Assembly (NCBI GenBank): GCA_015478775.1
Contig: JADMKP010000001.1
Span: 124,001 to 188,000, forward strand
Source: Fermentimonas sp.
Lineage (GTDB): Bacteria; Bacteroidota; Bacteroidia; Bacteroidales; Dysgonomonadaceae
DNA: 64,000 nucleotides
Reading direction: 5' to 3'
Shown here: positions 10,360 to 20,320 of the stretch, piece by piece
Position numbering within the stretch: the stretch's first letter is position 1
Layout of the letters: every line of letters starts with the position of its first letter
Translations under genes and position numbers: made by a program
Notes under the pieces: generated by a model
Database searches by the model: none
What the model saw: only the letters and a program-made list of their open reading frames with translations
Told to the model about the DNA's origin: nothing

Positions 10360-11568
10360 ATGAATTCCACTGTTTCTTTGAAATCACGAGTATTACTTTT
10401 ATTGCTTTTAGCAATTACTGCAATCTCGTGCAATCAATCCAAAAGTGATATAAATTACAGCAATAATATGGATATTAAATGGACAAAATTATCAACTGAT
10501 GGCTTACAGGACAACTTAGCAAAAGGAGTTTCAGCCACCTTTGCCACTCTTATTAAAGGAAAGCTTATTGTAGGGGGTGGAGCAAACTTTCCTGACAAAC
10601 TAGGGTTTGAAGGTGGGTCAAAAGCATTTTATGATGAGATCCTATTATATGATGATGCAGTTGAAGAATGGAAAGTGATTGGTCATCTGCCATCACCTTC
10701 AGCTTATGGTGTTTCAGTACCACTATCAAATGGAGCTCTTTGGATTGGTGGAAATAATGCTGAGGAATCGCTAAATTCAACTTATCATATCTCACTTACT
10801 CCAAAAAATGAGGTAATAATTAAGCCTTTTGTCAGTTTACCCGCAACAATGGATAACTTCGCAGGGTGCTCGATAGGAGATATGGTTTTTGTAGCAGGTG
10901 GAATTGTTAATGGCCAACCCTCAAATTCAATATACTGCATTAATACTAAAACAGATACTGAATGGACTAAACTTCCAGATTTCCCTGGAATCCCTAGAGT
11001 GCAACCTGTACTTACATCTGTTGAACAAAATGGTGCTTTATACTTATATCTGATGGGAGGTTTTTTTGGTGGTAATAATAATCTAAAACCTGCTGTGGCA
11101 ACATATGTATTGAGATTTGATGCATCTTCTGAAGAATGGACAAAAGTAGGAGAACAGATTGATTCAGAAACTAAAGAGGTTTTCTCTCTTGTAGGAGCAA
11201 CGGCAATGACTTTCGAAAACAGATATATCCTCTGTTTGGGTGGTGTTAATTATGATATATTTCTCGACGCCATCACAACTCAATACAATATTGGAAATAA
11301 CACCCAATTAACTGATAATGAGAAAAGAGATAAAAACCTCGAATTCTCGAAGATCTACATGACACAACCGATTGATTATTATAAATTCAATTCAGAATGT
11401 AGAGTTTATGATACGCAAACAGGAAAGTGGAGTGTTATTGATAATACAGCTGATGCTGCGCGTGCTGGAGCAACACTAGTATTTGATGCTAATCAGTTTT
11501 ATGCGATTCAAGGAGAACTTAAACCTGGTGTACGTTCAGCTTCTACTTTTAAAGGGGAGATAAAGTAA
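10360..11568 (+). CDS. nanM: Cyclically permuted mutarotase, NanM-like N-acetylneuraminate epimerase (lipoprotein)
   Basis: Kelch-type beta-propeller protein of 402 residues with a lipoprotein signal (ITAISC, Cys near 24). Several repeats have the Kelch pattern of a Gly pair followed by aromatic and Trp residues (IVGGGANFPD, WIGGNNAEES, FVAGGIVNG, LYLMGGFFGG, LCLGGVNYD). Family members such as E. coli NanM convert alpha- to beta-Neu5Ac after sialidase release, supplying the anomer preferred by the transporter. The permuted version with the lipoprotein anchor is usual in Bacteroidetes nan clusters. It sits between the hexosaminidase and the transporter genes. Function is supported by family and context; the anomer specificity is inferred. 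Confidence 0.85.
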   Translation: MNSTVSLKSRVLLLLLLAITAISCNQSKSDINYSNNMDIKWTKLSTDGLQDNLAKGVSATFATLIKGKLIVGGGANFPDKLGFEGGSKAFYDEILLYDDAVEEWKVIGHLPSPSAYGVSVPLSNGALWIGGNNAEESLNSTYHISLTPKNEVIIKPFVSLPATMDNFAGCSIGDMVFVAGGIVNGQPSNSIYCINTKTDTEWTKLPDFPGIPRVQPVLTSVEQNGALYLYLMGGFFGGNNNLKPAVATYVLRFDASSEEWTKVGEQIDSETKEVFSLVGATAMTFENRYILCLGGVNYDIFLDAITTQYNIGNNTQLTDNEKRDKNLEFSKIYMTQPIDYYKFNSECRVYDTQTGKWSVIDNTADAARAGATLVFDANQFYAIQGELKPGVRSASTFKGEIK

Positions 11569-11706
11569 TTATTGATTTTGCGTTGGGAAACATTAAAAGG
11601 TTTCTGTTGATTTCACATTTACTGCAATGCATTAAAATAAATTCGGCATAATTTAAACGTACTAAAAGCATCATGCAAATAAACAATTATAATAAAAACT
11701 AAACAA

Positions 11707-12981
11707 ATGAGAAACAGTAAATATTACCCTTGGATTGTAGTTGGGCTACTTTGGTTTGTGGCTCTACTTAACTATCTAGATAGGCAAATGTTATCTACAA
11801 TGCAATCTTCAATGCAAATAGATATACAAGAAATAGCTATTGCAGAGAACTTTGGACGATTAATGGGAATATTCCTGCTTATTTATGGTTTAATGAGCCC
11901 CGTTGCAGGTGTAATAGCCGACAGAATAAATCGCAAGTGGCTAATTGTAGGAAGTCTATTTGTATGGTCGGCAGTAACATTGGGAATGGGATATGCTGAA
12001 ACATACAGTCAGATTTACTGGTTACGTGCTTTAATGGGTGTTAGTGAGGCATTATATCTACCAACTGGATTAGCAATGATAGCTGATTTCCATAGCTCAA
12101 AAACCAGATCACTTGCAATTGGTATTCATATGTCTGGTCTCTATACCGGACAGGCATTAGGTGGATTTGGGGCTACAATTGCAGCCAACTTTACATGGCA
12201 AACCGTTTTTCATTGGTTCGGTATTGTAGGAATAATTTACGCTGTACTTCTTGTTTTCCTATTACATGATAAAGAGGGGCACGCTGGCACAAAAACAGCA
12301 AAACTTAATGTTAATCCCCAGTCCACTAAAATTAAAAAAGAGTCAGTATATAGTTCTTTTGGAGTCGTTCTTGGAACACTTTCATTCTGGATATTGTTAT
12401 TTTACTTTATGGCTCCAAGCTTTCCCGGATGGGCCACAAAAAATTGGCTCCCTACGTTATTCTCTGAGAACTTAGGCATTGAAATGGCTAAAGCTGGTCC
12501 CATGGCTACGATATCAATTGCAATAGCATCTTTTATTGGAGTACTTATTGGGGGACCGCTATCCGACAAGTGGGTACAAAAAAACATAAAGGGTAGAGTC
12601 TACACAAGTGTAATAGGATTAAGTCTTACTATTCCATCCCTAATCTTATTAGGAATTGGGCATAGCTATATTGGGCTAATTGGTGCTGCAATGCTATTTG
12701 GTATAGGTTTTGGAATGTTCGATACTAATAATATGCCAATACTATGTCAGATTATTCCTCAAAAATATAGAGCAACCGCATATGGTGTTATGAATATGAT
12801 GGGTGTATTTGCAGGTTATACTGTCACACTCATGCTAGGAAGTTCAACAGATGCGGGCAGCCTAGGTGCAGACTTCAGCAAACTTTCAATTGTTGTGTTA
12901 GCGGCAATTGTATTAATGCTTATTTTCGTTAAGCCAAAACCAGAGCTTACTTATACAGAAAATGAACTGATTAAGAAATAA
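11707..12981 (+). CDS. nanT: MFS transporter, probable sialic-acid permease
   Basis: Inner-membrane permease of 424 residues with about 12 hydrophobic segments. The first carries LLNYLDRQM, typical of the anion:cation symporter branch of MFS, and the loop between segments 2 and 3 has GVIADRINRKW, matching the MFS loop signature G-x3-D-R-x-x-R. A central hydrophilic loop lies at about 195-215. It is separated from nanM by 138 bases and followed by nanA after 37 bases. The location directly before the lyase gene, and the presence of a similar permease in characterised Bacteroidetes nan clusters, suggest Neu5Ac uptake across the inner membrane. Substrate is inferred. Confidence 0.82.
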   Translation: MRNSKYYPWIVVGLLWFVALLNYLDRQMLSTMQSSMQIDIQEIAIAENFGRLMGIFLLIYGLMSPVAGVIADRINRKWLIVGSLFVWSAVTLGMGYAETYSQIYWLRALMGVSEALYLPTGLAMIADFHSSKTRSLAIGIHMSGLYTGQALGGFGATIAANFTWQTVFHWFGIVGIIYAVLLVFLLHDKEGHAGTKTAKLNVNPQSTKIKKESVYSSFGVVLGTLSFWILLFYFMAPSFPGWATKNWLPTLFSENLGIEMAKAGPMATISIAIASFIGVLIGGPLSDKWVQKNIKGRVYTSVIGLSLTIPSLILLGIGHSYIGLIGAAMLFGIGFGMFDTNNMPILCQIIPQKYRATAYGVMNMMGVFAGYTVTLMLGSSTDAGSLGADFSKLSIVVLAAIVLMLIFVKPKPELTYTENELIKK

Positions 12982-13018
12982 CTTTTGGAATAAAACGCTT
13001 AAAACTAAACTAAATTAT

Positions 13019-13948
13019 ATGAGTATGAAATTTGATAAAATTAATGGGTTAATCGTGGCACCATTCACTCCATTCGACAAAAATGGTGAAGTAGATTTAG
13101 GTCCAATAGATGCTTATGCAGCTATGTTACAAAAAAACGGACTTATAGGTGTGTTTATTAATGGTTCTTCGGGTGAAGGATATATGCTTACCGTTGAAGA
13201 ACGAATGAAAATTGCTGAAAAGTGGGTGTCTGTTGCTCCAAAAGGATTCAAGGTGATTGTGCATGTAGGCGCCACTTGTATAAAAGATAGTTTTAAATTG
13301 GCACAGCACGCTCAGGAAATTGGAGCTTTTGGTATAGGTGCAATGGCCTCTCCATTTCCAAAAGCAGGACGCGTTGAAGAGCTAGTGAAGTATTGTGAGG
13401 AAATTGCTTGTGGAGCTCCAAACCTCCCATTCTATTTCTATCATATACCAGCATTAAATGGTGTATTCCTTCCTATGCTTCCTTTTCTGAAAACTGCGGA
13501 TGGCCGAATTCCTAATTTGGCTGGTATCAAGTATACTTTCGAAAGCCTATATGAGTATAATCAGTGCATGCTTTACGAGAATGGTAAATTCGACATGCTA
13601 CATGGTCAGGACGAAACAATCCTTCCGGCATTGGTGATGGGTGGTGCACAAGGCGGTATAAGCGGAACAGGAAGTTACATAGGCAAATCGCTTGTTGGAG
13701 TTATAGATGAGTACAACAAAGGTAATCTTAATGGTGCTGTTGATCATCAAAACTTTGCACAAGAGGTTATTAATGTCATCGCTCGTTACAGAGGTAATAT
13801 TGTTGCGGGAAAACGTATCATGAAGTTAATTGGTATTGATTTAGGAATAAACCGTACCCCATTCCAGAATGTAACCGATGAAGAAGAAGCTATTATAAAA
13901 AAAGAGCTTGAAGCTATCGGTTTCTTCGAACGATGCAACAAGCTCTAA
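13019..13948 (+). CDS. nanA: N-acetylneuraminate lyase (aldolase)
   Basis: Cytoplasmic class I aldolase of the DapA/NAL family that cleaves Neu5Ac to ManNAc and pyruvate. Length (309) fits. Visible landmarks are the GSSGEG carboxylate-binding loop (about 49-54), the catalytic Tyr in YFYHIPALNG (Y141, equivalent to E. coli Y137) and the Schiff-base Lys in GIKYTF (K171, equivalent to K165). Two in-frame ATGs lie 6 bases apart at 13019 and 13025. It is the last plus-strand gene of the locus and converges on the sialidase gene with only 19 bases between stops. With the 2-epimerase at the start of the window it forms the intracellular half of the pathway. Confidence 0.94.
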   Translation: MSMKFDKINGLIVAPFTPFDKNGEVDLGPIDAYAAMLQKNGLIGVFINGSSGEGYMLTVEERMKIAEKWVSVAPKGFKVIVHVGATCIKDSFKLAQHAQEIGAFGIGAMASPFPKAGRVEELVKYCEEIACGAPNLPFYFYHIPALNGVFLPMLPFLKTADGRIPNLAGIKYTFESLYEYNQCMLYENGKFDMLHGQDETILPALVMGGAQGGISGTGSYIGKSLVGVIDEYNKGNLNGAVDHQNFAQEVINVIARYRGNIVAGKRIMKLIGIDLGINRTPFQNVTDEEEAIIKKELEAIGFFERCNKL

Positions 13949-13967
13949 ATAATTTTTAAAGACTTAA

Positions 13968-15602
13968 CTATTTGATGAGGTCAGTCAGTTTAACAGCCTG
14001 GAAGGTCATGTGTGCTACACTACTTTCATAAAGGATACCAACTGTCTCCTCATCAATCATAGTTAAGCATGAATAACCCCATCCATAATCCTCATCAAGC
14101 AATACCTGATACTCTTTGGGAAACGAATGACCACCGTCAATACTTGCTTTAATAGTTATCATATTTCTTCCCGAAGTGGTATCTGGGTTTGAGAATAGAA
14201 GAATATCCTTGCCAGTTACATTATCTTCTGCCTTTACAGCAATTAAACTAGCCATACAAACTGGTTCACGTAAAACTGTTCTAGATGAAGTATGTTCTTT
14301 CCATGTTTTACCCAAATCAGTGGTAATACTTACGGCGCGACTACCACCTCTATTATCTCGCATATTCAACATCAAAACCCCAGGCTCAACTTCTGCAACC
14401 TGCGCTTCTGTAGTATTTGCCCTAGCAGCATTATGAATTGCCCAAGTCTCACCTCTGTCTTTACTATACATGATACCAGCGTGTGGCATTCTGTCTGCGT
14501 CGATATATTGTATTGCAAACACAAGAGTTCCGTCTTCCATAGTAATACCACTACCTGGGCCTTGCAATAAAAAGTTCCACGATGGGTCTTTAACTTGCTC
14601 GGTTATATTAATAGGATCAGACCATGTTTTACCATCATCAGTACTCTTGCTTAAAACCAACTGTGCTGTTGTTTCTTTGCTATTACCTGACATTGAATTT
14701 GGCCAAGCCCTTCCATTACCCATTCCATGAGTCCATGCCGCAACTACCCATATTGTACCCGTTTTCTTATCAACTAATATTGCTGGATCACCAACACCGT
14801 TTTGAGCTTTAGGCATACCATCATATTCGCCAAAACTTAGTGGTAGTCTCATCTTTTCCCATGTTTGTCCTTTATCGGTACTTCTGCTAAGACCCACATC
14901 AACATACTCCTGCAAGTCGGCACTGTTATTATATCTTACATCATATACGCCTAGTAGAGTACCCTCATTTGAAGTTACCAGTCCAGGAATTCTAAAAGAA
15001 AAAGAACCATCATCTCCTGCATGTCTTACACCAATACCCATTCTGTGATCCTCTTTTTCTGTTGCAAATGATATGGGAGCATCTTTTCCATCCAAACGAG
15101 CACCAGTCATTTCCACATCTATCTTTGATAAAAGAGAACTGTTTGGTTTCATTTGCAGACTAACCCAAAAGTAGTTTATACCTTGAAATAGTTTGTAGTT
15201 AGGAGATAAAACTACCTCATTCTTGGGAGAACGCGACTCTACTACTTTAATAGAGTAAGAAGGATTTGCAGCCAATGTATTACCTGGTGAGTGGCTAGAA
15301 ACATATTGACTCAATGGAGCATAGTGAGTTTGTCCAAACCTTTGAGGTGCTTCAGTTCCGCTGTAAAAGAGTTTTATAGAAGCTATCTCTTTTAAATTTA
15401 CATCATCAGCAAATTTCAGAGTAATCTGATTTAATTCTTTAGACTCTTCTGCATTTATACGTACATAAAATAGTACATTATCGGTTCTGTCAATTAAAAT
15501 AGGAATCTTTGTCTGTTTAACTTGCACTACATCCGCCGAGTGGATAAATAAAGTGAATGCAAACAAATTAAGAAAAAGTAGGAGTGAGATTCTTTTTTTC
15601 AT
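13968..15602 (-). CDS. nanH: Exo-alpha-sialidase (BNR/Asp-box neuraminidase, GH33)
   Basis: Secreted sialidase of 544 residues with a signal peptide (cleavage near FIHSADV). An N-terminal beta-sandwich (about 25-185) of the kind found in Bacteroides sialidases precedes the six-bladed propeller. The arginine motif FRIP is at 203-206, and Asp boxes are visible as SRSTDKGQTWEK, SKSTDDGKTWSD, SKDRGETW, TTDLGKTWKE and SIDGGHSF. It releases terminal Neu5Ac, the first step for the rest of the locus. It is transcribed against the nan operon, so it needs its own promoter; none was recognised with confidence in the 126 bases upstream. Confidence 0.94.
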   Translation of the reverse strand: MKKRISLLLFLNLFAFTLFIHSADVVQVKQTKIPILIDRTDNVLFYVRINAEESKELNQITLKFADDVNLKEIASIKLFYSGTEAPQRFGQTHYAPLSQYVSSHSPGNTLAANPSYSIKVVESRSPKNEVVLSPNYKLFQGINYFWVSLQMKPNSSLLSKIDVEMTGARLDGKDAPISFATEKEDHRMGIGVRHAGDDGSFSFRIPGLVTSNEGTLLGVYDVRYNNSADLQEYVDVGLSRSTDKGQTWEKMRLPLSFGEYDGMPKAQNGVGDPAILVDKKTGTIWVVAAWTHGMGNGRAWPNSMSGNSKETTAQLVLSKSTDDGKTWSDPINITEQVKDPSWNFLLQGPGSGITMEDGTLVFAIQYIDADRMPHAGIMYSKDRGETWAIHNAARANTTEAQVAEVEPGVLMLNMRDNRGGSRAVSITTDLGKTWKEHTSSRTVLREPVCMASLIAVKAEDNVTGKDILLFSNPDTTSGRNMITIKASIDGGHSFPKEYQVLLDEDYGWGYSCLTMIDEETVGILYESSVAHMTFQAVKLTDLIK

Positions 15603-15728
15603 ATTACCTTGTCAATTTATTTAATTATTTAATAAAGTCAACTGCATTAATCAGTAAATATAGTAAAACAAATTAATAACACCAATACTAAGTGCAATAT
15701 TTCAACATTGTTTATTTATACTTATACT

Positions 15729-17636
15729 TTAAAGTGATTCTCTACTAATTTCTTCCACAATTTCAGGATTCACTAAGGTTGTAATATCTCCGAATTCACT
15801 TTTTTCTCCTTCAGCAATTTTTCTTAATATACGTCGCATTATCTTTCCCGATCGTGTTTTAGGAAGCCCTGTAACAAATTGAATCTTAGCAAGCTTGGCA
15901 ATTGGTCCAATCTGATCAGAAATGAGCTGATTAATTTCTTTAATAAGATTATTTCGGTCTCTCCACAAACCCACCTCCTTTAATACAACAAAGCCATATA
16001 ATGCGTTTCCTTTAATATCGTGAGGAAAACCAACCACTGCACTCTCTGCAACTGCCTGGTGCTCGTTTATTGCATCTTCTATTGGGGCAGTACCCAGATT
16101 ATGCCCCGAAACAATTATAACATCATCTACTCTTCCTGTTATACGATAATAACCCACTTCATCTCTCAAGGCTCCATCACCTGAGAAATATTTCCCGGGA
16201 AATTTTGTAAAATAAGTGTCTATATAACGTTGATGATCGCGCCATATAGTTCTGGCAATGCCTGGCCATGGATACTCTATACAAAGATTACCTATTTTCT
16301 GATTTACCTCTATCTCATTTCTAAGTTCATCCATCAAAACAGGCTTTATGCCAGGAAAAGGAAGTGATGCATATGTAGGTTTTGTTGGAGTCACAAATGG
16401 AATAGCCGATATAACGATTCCCCCTGTTTCTGTTTGCCACCATGTATCAACTAAAGGGCATTTTTTATTTCCAACATGGTCGTTATACCAATGCCATGCC
16501 TCCTCGTTAATTGGCTCTCCAACTGAACCTATTACTTTTAGAGTGTCAAGCTTGAAATTCTGTACAAATTCAATCCTCTCTTTTGCCAGCGAACGAATTG
16601 CAGTGGGTGCTGTGTAAAATTGATTTACTTTATGCTTTTGTATAACTTCCCAAAATCTGCTATATGTTGGATAAGATGGAGTACCCTCAAACATTAGTGT
16701 TGTTGCACCATTCAAAAGTGGACCGTAAATAGTGTATGAATGTCCTGTTACCCACCCTATATCTGCGGTGCACCAAAATACATCGTCTGTATTATAGTTA
16801 AAAACATTTTTAAATGTATACGCGGTAAAAACCATATAACCTGCGGTAGTGTGCACCATCCCTTTTGGTTTACCTGTCGATCCTGATGTATATAATATAA
16901 AAAGGGGATCCTCTGCATCAATAATCTCAGCCTTACTTGTAGTTTCAGACTCATCTATGAGTGGTTGAAGCCAAAGGTCACGCCCCGATTGCATATCTAT
17001 CTCTGCATCAGTTCTTTTTACCACTAGTACCCTTTCTACGCTCGGGCTCTTAGTAAGTGCCTCATCTACGATACCTTTTAAATTAATAGTTTTTGCTCCT
17101 CTGTATCCTCCATCTGAGGTAATTACCAACTTACACTCACTGTCATTAATACGTGTAGATAGTGCATTGGAAGAAAAACCAGCAAACACAACACTGTGTA
17201 TAGCTCCAATTCGCGCACATGCCAACATACCATATGCAAGCTCAGGAATCATTGGAAGATAAATGCAAACTCTATCACCCTTTTTCACTCCTTGATCTCT
17301 AAGAACATTAGACAACGCAGAGACTTCTTTATAAAGCTCATTGTAAGTTATATATTTGGAGGGTTCTTCGGGATTATTTGGTTCAAAAATTATAGCTGTT
17401 TTATCTCCTTTATTAGCAAGATGTCTATCAATACAATTCTTGGTAATATTAAGTTTGGCATTTTTATACCATTCAAATTCTGCTTTTTGCATATCAAACT
17501 CAACAACCTTATCCCATTTCTGGTACCAGGTGAAATTGTTTTCTGCTATCTCTCCCCAAAATTTCTTAGGCTTTCTAATAGATTTGCGATAGATTTTGAA
17601 GTACTGCTCTAAAGAATTAATTGAATAGTTATTCAT
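15729..17636 (-). CDS. acs: Acetyl-CoA synthetase (acetate-CoA ligase, AMP-forming)
   Basis: ANL-superfamily enzyme that activates acetate to acetyl-CoA through acetyl-AMP. It shows the ATP-binding P-loop LYTSGSTGKPKGMVH, the Acs motif WWQTETGG, YFSGDGALRD and the C-terminal PKTRSGKIMRR holding the catalytic, acetylation-prone Lys. Length from the chosen start is 635. An in-frame ATG 36 bases further upstream (17672) was rejected because it lies in an intergenic repeat-like sequence (GCCATAGCGAGAAA) and the leader it would add is not part of the family; MNNYSINSLEQYFK starts as expected. It is monocistronic, downstream of a terminator-like hairpin that ends the dnaJ operon. Confidence 0.93.
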   Translation of the reverse strand: MNNYSINSLEQYFKIYRKSIRKPKKFWGEIAENNFTWYQKWDKVVEFDMQKAEFEWYKNAKLNITKNCIDRHLANKGDKTAIIFEPNNPEEPSKYITYNELYKEVSALSNVLRDQGVKKGDRVCIYLPMIPELAYGMLACARIGAIHSVVFAGFSSNALSTRINDSECKLVITSDGGYRGAKTINLKGIVDEALTKSPSVERVLVVKRTDAEIDMQSGRDLWLQPLIDESETTSKAEIIDAEDPLFILYTSGSTGKPKGMVHTTAGYMVFTAYTFKNVFNYNTDDVFWCTADIGWVTGHSYTIYGPLLNGATTLMFEGTPSYPTYSRFWEVIQKHKVNQFYTAPTAIRSLAKERIEFVQNFKLDTLKVIGSVGEPINEEAWHWYNDHVGNKKCPLVDTWWQTETGGIVISAIPFVTPTKPTYASLPFPGIKPVLMDELRNEIEVNQKIGNLCIEYPWPGIARTIWRDHQRYIDTYFTKFPGKYFSGDGALRDEVGYYRITGRVDDVIIVSGHNLGTAPIEDAINEHQAVAESAVVGFPHDIKGNALYGFVVLKEVGLWRDRNNLIKEINQLISDQIGPIAKLAKIQFVTGLPKTRSGKIMRRILRKIAEGEKSEFGDITTLVNPEIVEEISRESL

Positions 17637-17710
17637 GTCGGTTTTATTTATCTGTTTTTTAAAGTATGCCATAGCGAGAAATAAGCTAAGTAAGCAGAAA
17701 ACAAGTTTGC

Positions 17711-17745
17711 TTGATTTATGCCATTGCGAGAAAGAGTATAACTTT
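17711..17745 (+). repeat. Intergenic repeat, family B, copy 1
   Basis: TTGATTTATGC, four variable bases, GCGAGAAA, one variable base, AGT, one variable base, TAACTTT. The second copy at 44417-44451 matches without gaps at 29 of 35 positions. A partial copy of the middle (GCCATAGCGAGAAA) lies just upstream at 17668-17681. It sits between the acs start and the dnaJ end. No coding role seen. Confidence 0.55.
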
Positions 17746-17793
17746 CAAGTGAACACACAAATGAGATAAATAGTTTGATTTTAGTAGTTAATA

Positions 17794-17828
17794 AAATAGC
17801 GGCCAGATTTTATAATCCGCCGCTATTT
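17794..17828 (-). terminator. Terminator after grpE-dnaJ
   Basis: A perfect 10-base stem, AAATAGCGGC at 17794-17803 against GCCGCTATTT at 17819-17828, with a 15-base loop. It lies 29 bases past the dnaJ stop on the minus strand. The tail on that strand (TATTAACTACTAA) is only moderately U-rich, so it may be an inefficient terminator. Confidence 0.6.
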
Positions 17829-17857
17829 CAAGAATGTTCTATAAAGATTGTGTTTTG

Positions 17858-19015
17858 TTAATCGAACATTTTTTTAAACTTATTAAATACCTTTTTTTTA
17901 GCTGTAGTGGAAGGAGCAAAATTATCAGACTTCTCCATCTCTTCCATAACCTTACGTTCTTTATTAGAAAGAGTCTCGGGAACATATACATTTACATGTA
18001 TAAGTTGATCTCCTTTTCCATATCCATTTACCGATGGAAGGCCTTTATTACGAAGTCTCAAAATCTTGCCTGGCTGTGTACCCGGATCTATCTTCACCTT
18101 TGCCATTCCATCAATTGTTGGTACTTCCACTGAACCACCTAAAACTGCTGTTGGGAAGCTTAGGAAAAGATTGAAAATCACATCATTCTCATCACGAATT
18201 AAATTAGGATCCTCTTCCTCTTCAACAACTATCAGCAAATCTCCATTAACGCCACCTCTGCGGGCTGCGTTACCTTTGCCCGACATAGACAGTTGCATTC
18301 CTTCTGCTACTCCGGCAGGAATCATGATGGTAATGACTTCATCTTCACGCATTATACCTTCACCGTTGCAGTGAGTACATTTTTTAGTGATTGATTTTCC
18401 ATCACCATTACACGTCGGACATGTAGATGAGGTTTGCATCTGCCCAAGTATTGTGTTTGCAACACGGGTTACCATACCCGAGCCATTACAAGTTGTACAA
18501 GTTGATACCGAAGTGCCGTTTTCAGACCCATTTCCATCACAATGCGAGCAGCCTACATATTTCTTAACTTTTATTTTTTTCTCAACTCCGTTAAGTATTT
18601 CTTTAAGATTTAGCTTAACCTTCACACGAAGGTCTGATCCGCGGTTTACTCTCCTACCGCGCTGAGAACCACCGAAACCACCAAATCCTCCGAAACCACC
18701 AAAGTGTCCGCCAAAAATATCTCCAAACTGAGAGAAGATGTCGTCCATCGACATACCGCCACCATATCCGCCACCTCCGGCAGCACCACCTAAACCTGCA
18801 TGTCCAAACTGATCATATCTAGCACGTTTATTCTCATCACTGAGTACTTCATATGCCTCGGCAGCTTCTTTAAATTTCTCTTCCGATTCTTTATCACCTT
18901 TATTTTTGTCTGGATGATATTGTATTGCCTTTTTTCTGTATGCCTTTTTTATCTCATCAGCCGAAGCAGATTTTGGGACTTCCAATATATCGTAAAAATC
19001 TCTTTTTTCTGCCAT
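17858..19015 (-). CDS. dnaJ: Chaperone protein DnaJ (Hsp40)
   Basis: Co-chaperone that delivers substrates to DnaK and stimulates its ATPase. All DnaJ type I parts are visible in order: the J domain with YHPDKNKG (HPD near 33-35), a Gly/Phe-rich linker ([11 protein letters not shown]), four zinc-binding CxxCxGxG motifs ([32 protein letters not shown]) and the C-terminal substrate-binding domain. Length 385 is typical. It follows grpE by one base, so the pair is translationally close. dnaK is not in the window. Confidence 0.97.
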   Translation of the reverse strand: MAEKRDFYDILEVPKSASADEIKKAYRKKAIQYHPDKNKGDKESEEKFKEAAEAYEVLSDENKRARYDQFGHAGLGGAAGGGGYGGGMSMDDIFSQFGDIFGGHFGGFGGFGGFGGSQRGRRVNRGSDLRVKVKLNLKEILNGVEKKIKVKKYVGCSHCDGNGSENGTSVSTCTTCNGSGMVTRVANTILGQMQTSSTCPTCNGDGKSITKKCTHCNGEGIMREDEVITIMIPAGVAEGMQLSMSGKGNAARRGGVNGDLLIVVEEEEDPNLIRDENDVIFNLFLSFPTAVLGGSVEVPTIDGMAKVKIDPGTQPGKILRLRNKGLPSVNGYGKGDQLIHVNVYVPETLSNKERKVMEEMEKSDNFAPSTTAKKKVFNKFKKMFD

Positions 19016-19016
19016 A

Positions 19017-19613
19017 TTATTCTCCTACAACAACTTTAGGGAAGCGTATAATCTTATCGTTTAATTTATATCCTTTCTGAATACAATCAACAACCATCCC
19101 TTTTTGCGACTCATCCTGAGCCGGAATAGTTGTTACTGCCTCAAACGTGTCTGAGTTGAAAGGAAGACCTAATGCTTCAATCTCTTCTACTCCATTTTGC
19201 TTCAGGAAACTTAGGAACTTAGAGTAAATCAGGTCCATACCTTCAAGCATAGCATCCCTGTCGTGAGATGAATGAAGGGCAGTGAGCGCTCGCTCAAAAT
19301 CGTCTACTAGGGTGATTATATTATTCAATACCCTTTCCCCTCCACTTTTTATAATATCAGCTTTCTCTTTTATAGTACGTTTGCGAAAGTTGTCAAACTC
19401 AGCATTAAGTCTAAGATAGCTATCGTTTAGATCATTATATTTTTGTTGTAACTCTTCTAGTTCTTGATTTGGATCTTCTATCTTTGTATCATTTGACACC
19501 TCTTCTGTCAAATTGTCCTCATCGTTAAAAACCTCCTGAGCCATTTCATCTGAGTTTAAAATCTCTGGCTTGTCTGAAGACTCGTCACTATGCTGATTTG
19601 TATTACGTTTCAT
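19017..19613 (-). CDS. grpE: Nucleotide exchange factor GrpE
   Basis: Cytoplasmic nucleotide exchange factor for DnaK. The first 55 residues are acidic and probably disordered. A long coiled coil follows (about 50-100, [20 protein letters not shown]), with the family motif [14 protein letters not shown] at its end. The C-terminal beta domain contains the signature ending in [17 protein letters not shown]. Length (198) fits. It is first in a two-gene operon with dnaJ. No CIRCE element was recognised upstream. Confidence 0.95.
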   Translation of the reverse strand: MKRNTNQHSDESSDKPEILNSDEMAQEVFNDEDNLTEEVSNDTKIEDPNQELEELQQKYNDLNDSYLRLNAEFDNFRKRTIKEKADIIKSGGERVLNNIITLVDDFERALTALHSSHDRDAMLEGMDLIYSKFLSFLKQNGVEEIEALGLPFNSDTFEAVTTIPAQDESQKGMVVDCIQKGYKLNDKIIRFPKVVVGE

Positions 19614-19674
19614 ATATTAATAATTTATTTTTTCCTTTTCTAATACTACATACTGCAAATAGTTTGCCAGACTT

Positions 19675-20211
19675 TCATAAAAACAAATCACACCATTCAT
19701 CAAAAATTTCAACTTGATGCCAGCCATGTGCTTTAAGGCTTTGCCTTATTCGTTTTACCGATTTTTCTTTACCCAGCTGCGATTTAGAGTAAAACTTATC
19801 TGCGAAACAGATAATCTTTTCTTCCAAACTCACAGGACGCATATCTCTGAGTGGAATTGGCAAACTTCTTTCGATAATAGTTTCTAAGCTTAGACCGGTT
19901 CCGGTATGTCTTTCACATACTAAACCGTGCTTGAGATAGCCTTCACTCACCAAGATTTCTCTACCAAGATAACCATGACATATATAAGGCATATCGCCTT
20001 CACAAGCTATTCTGGGTGCTTTGGTTCTGAAAATTCCTATATCATGAAGCATACCAGCTTCTTTAAGGAACTTAATATCAACTGCTAGTTCTGGATGCTT
20101 CTTTACAATATCCAAAGCTTTAGTAGTCACATCTGAGCAGTGTGACATATAGATATCATAAATTTTAGTTCCTTTTTTGTAGTACTTACTTATTATTGCA
20201 TATGGATCCAT
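19675..20211 (-). CDS. HD-domain phosphohydrolase (TIGR00295-like)
   Basis: Small cytoplasmic HD-superfamily protein of 178 residues. The metal ligands are visible as the first His in HCSDV, the HD pair in MLHDIGIF, a later His in CERHTGTG and the Asp in CFADKFYSK. HD proteins of this size are usually nucleotide or phosphoester hydrolases; the substrate cannot be told from sequence. It stands alone, 61 bases upstream of grpE on the same strand, and has its own Bacteroides-type -7 box. Confidence 0.8.
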   Translation of the reverse strand: MDPYAIISKYYKKGTKIYDIYMSHCSDVTTKALDIVKKHPELAVDIKFLKEAGMLHDIGIFRTKAPRIACEGDMPYICHGYLGREILVSEGYLKHGLVCERHTGTGLSLETIIERSLPIPLRDMRPVSLEEKIICFADKFYSKSQLGKEKSVKRIRQSLKAHGWHQVEIFDEWCDLFL

Positions 20212-20231
20212 AAAAGTCGGTTTTCCAGCTA

Positions 20232-20239
20232 CAAAGGTA
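20232..20239 (-). promoter_or_regulatory. -7 box for the HD hydrolase gene
   Basis: On the minus strand TACCTTTG matches the Bacteroides consensus TAnnTTTG and lies 21 bases upstream of the start codon. No convincing -33 TTTG at the usual spacing was found. Confidence 0.4.
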
Positions 20240-20320
20240 GTACAAATATTTATCTGTCATCTGTTAATATAATTTAAACCGCTTAGAACATGAATATAAA
20301 TTCTATATTTTTGCTGGCCT

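Noticed and set aside
18066..18665. Open plus-strand frames opposite dnaJ
   Set aside because: They mirror the Gly-rich and zinc-finger codons of dnaJ and have no protein-like features.
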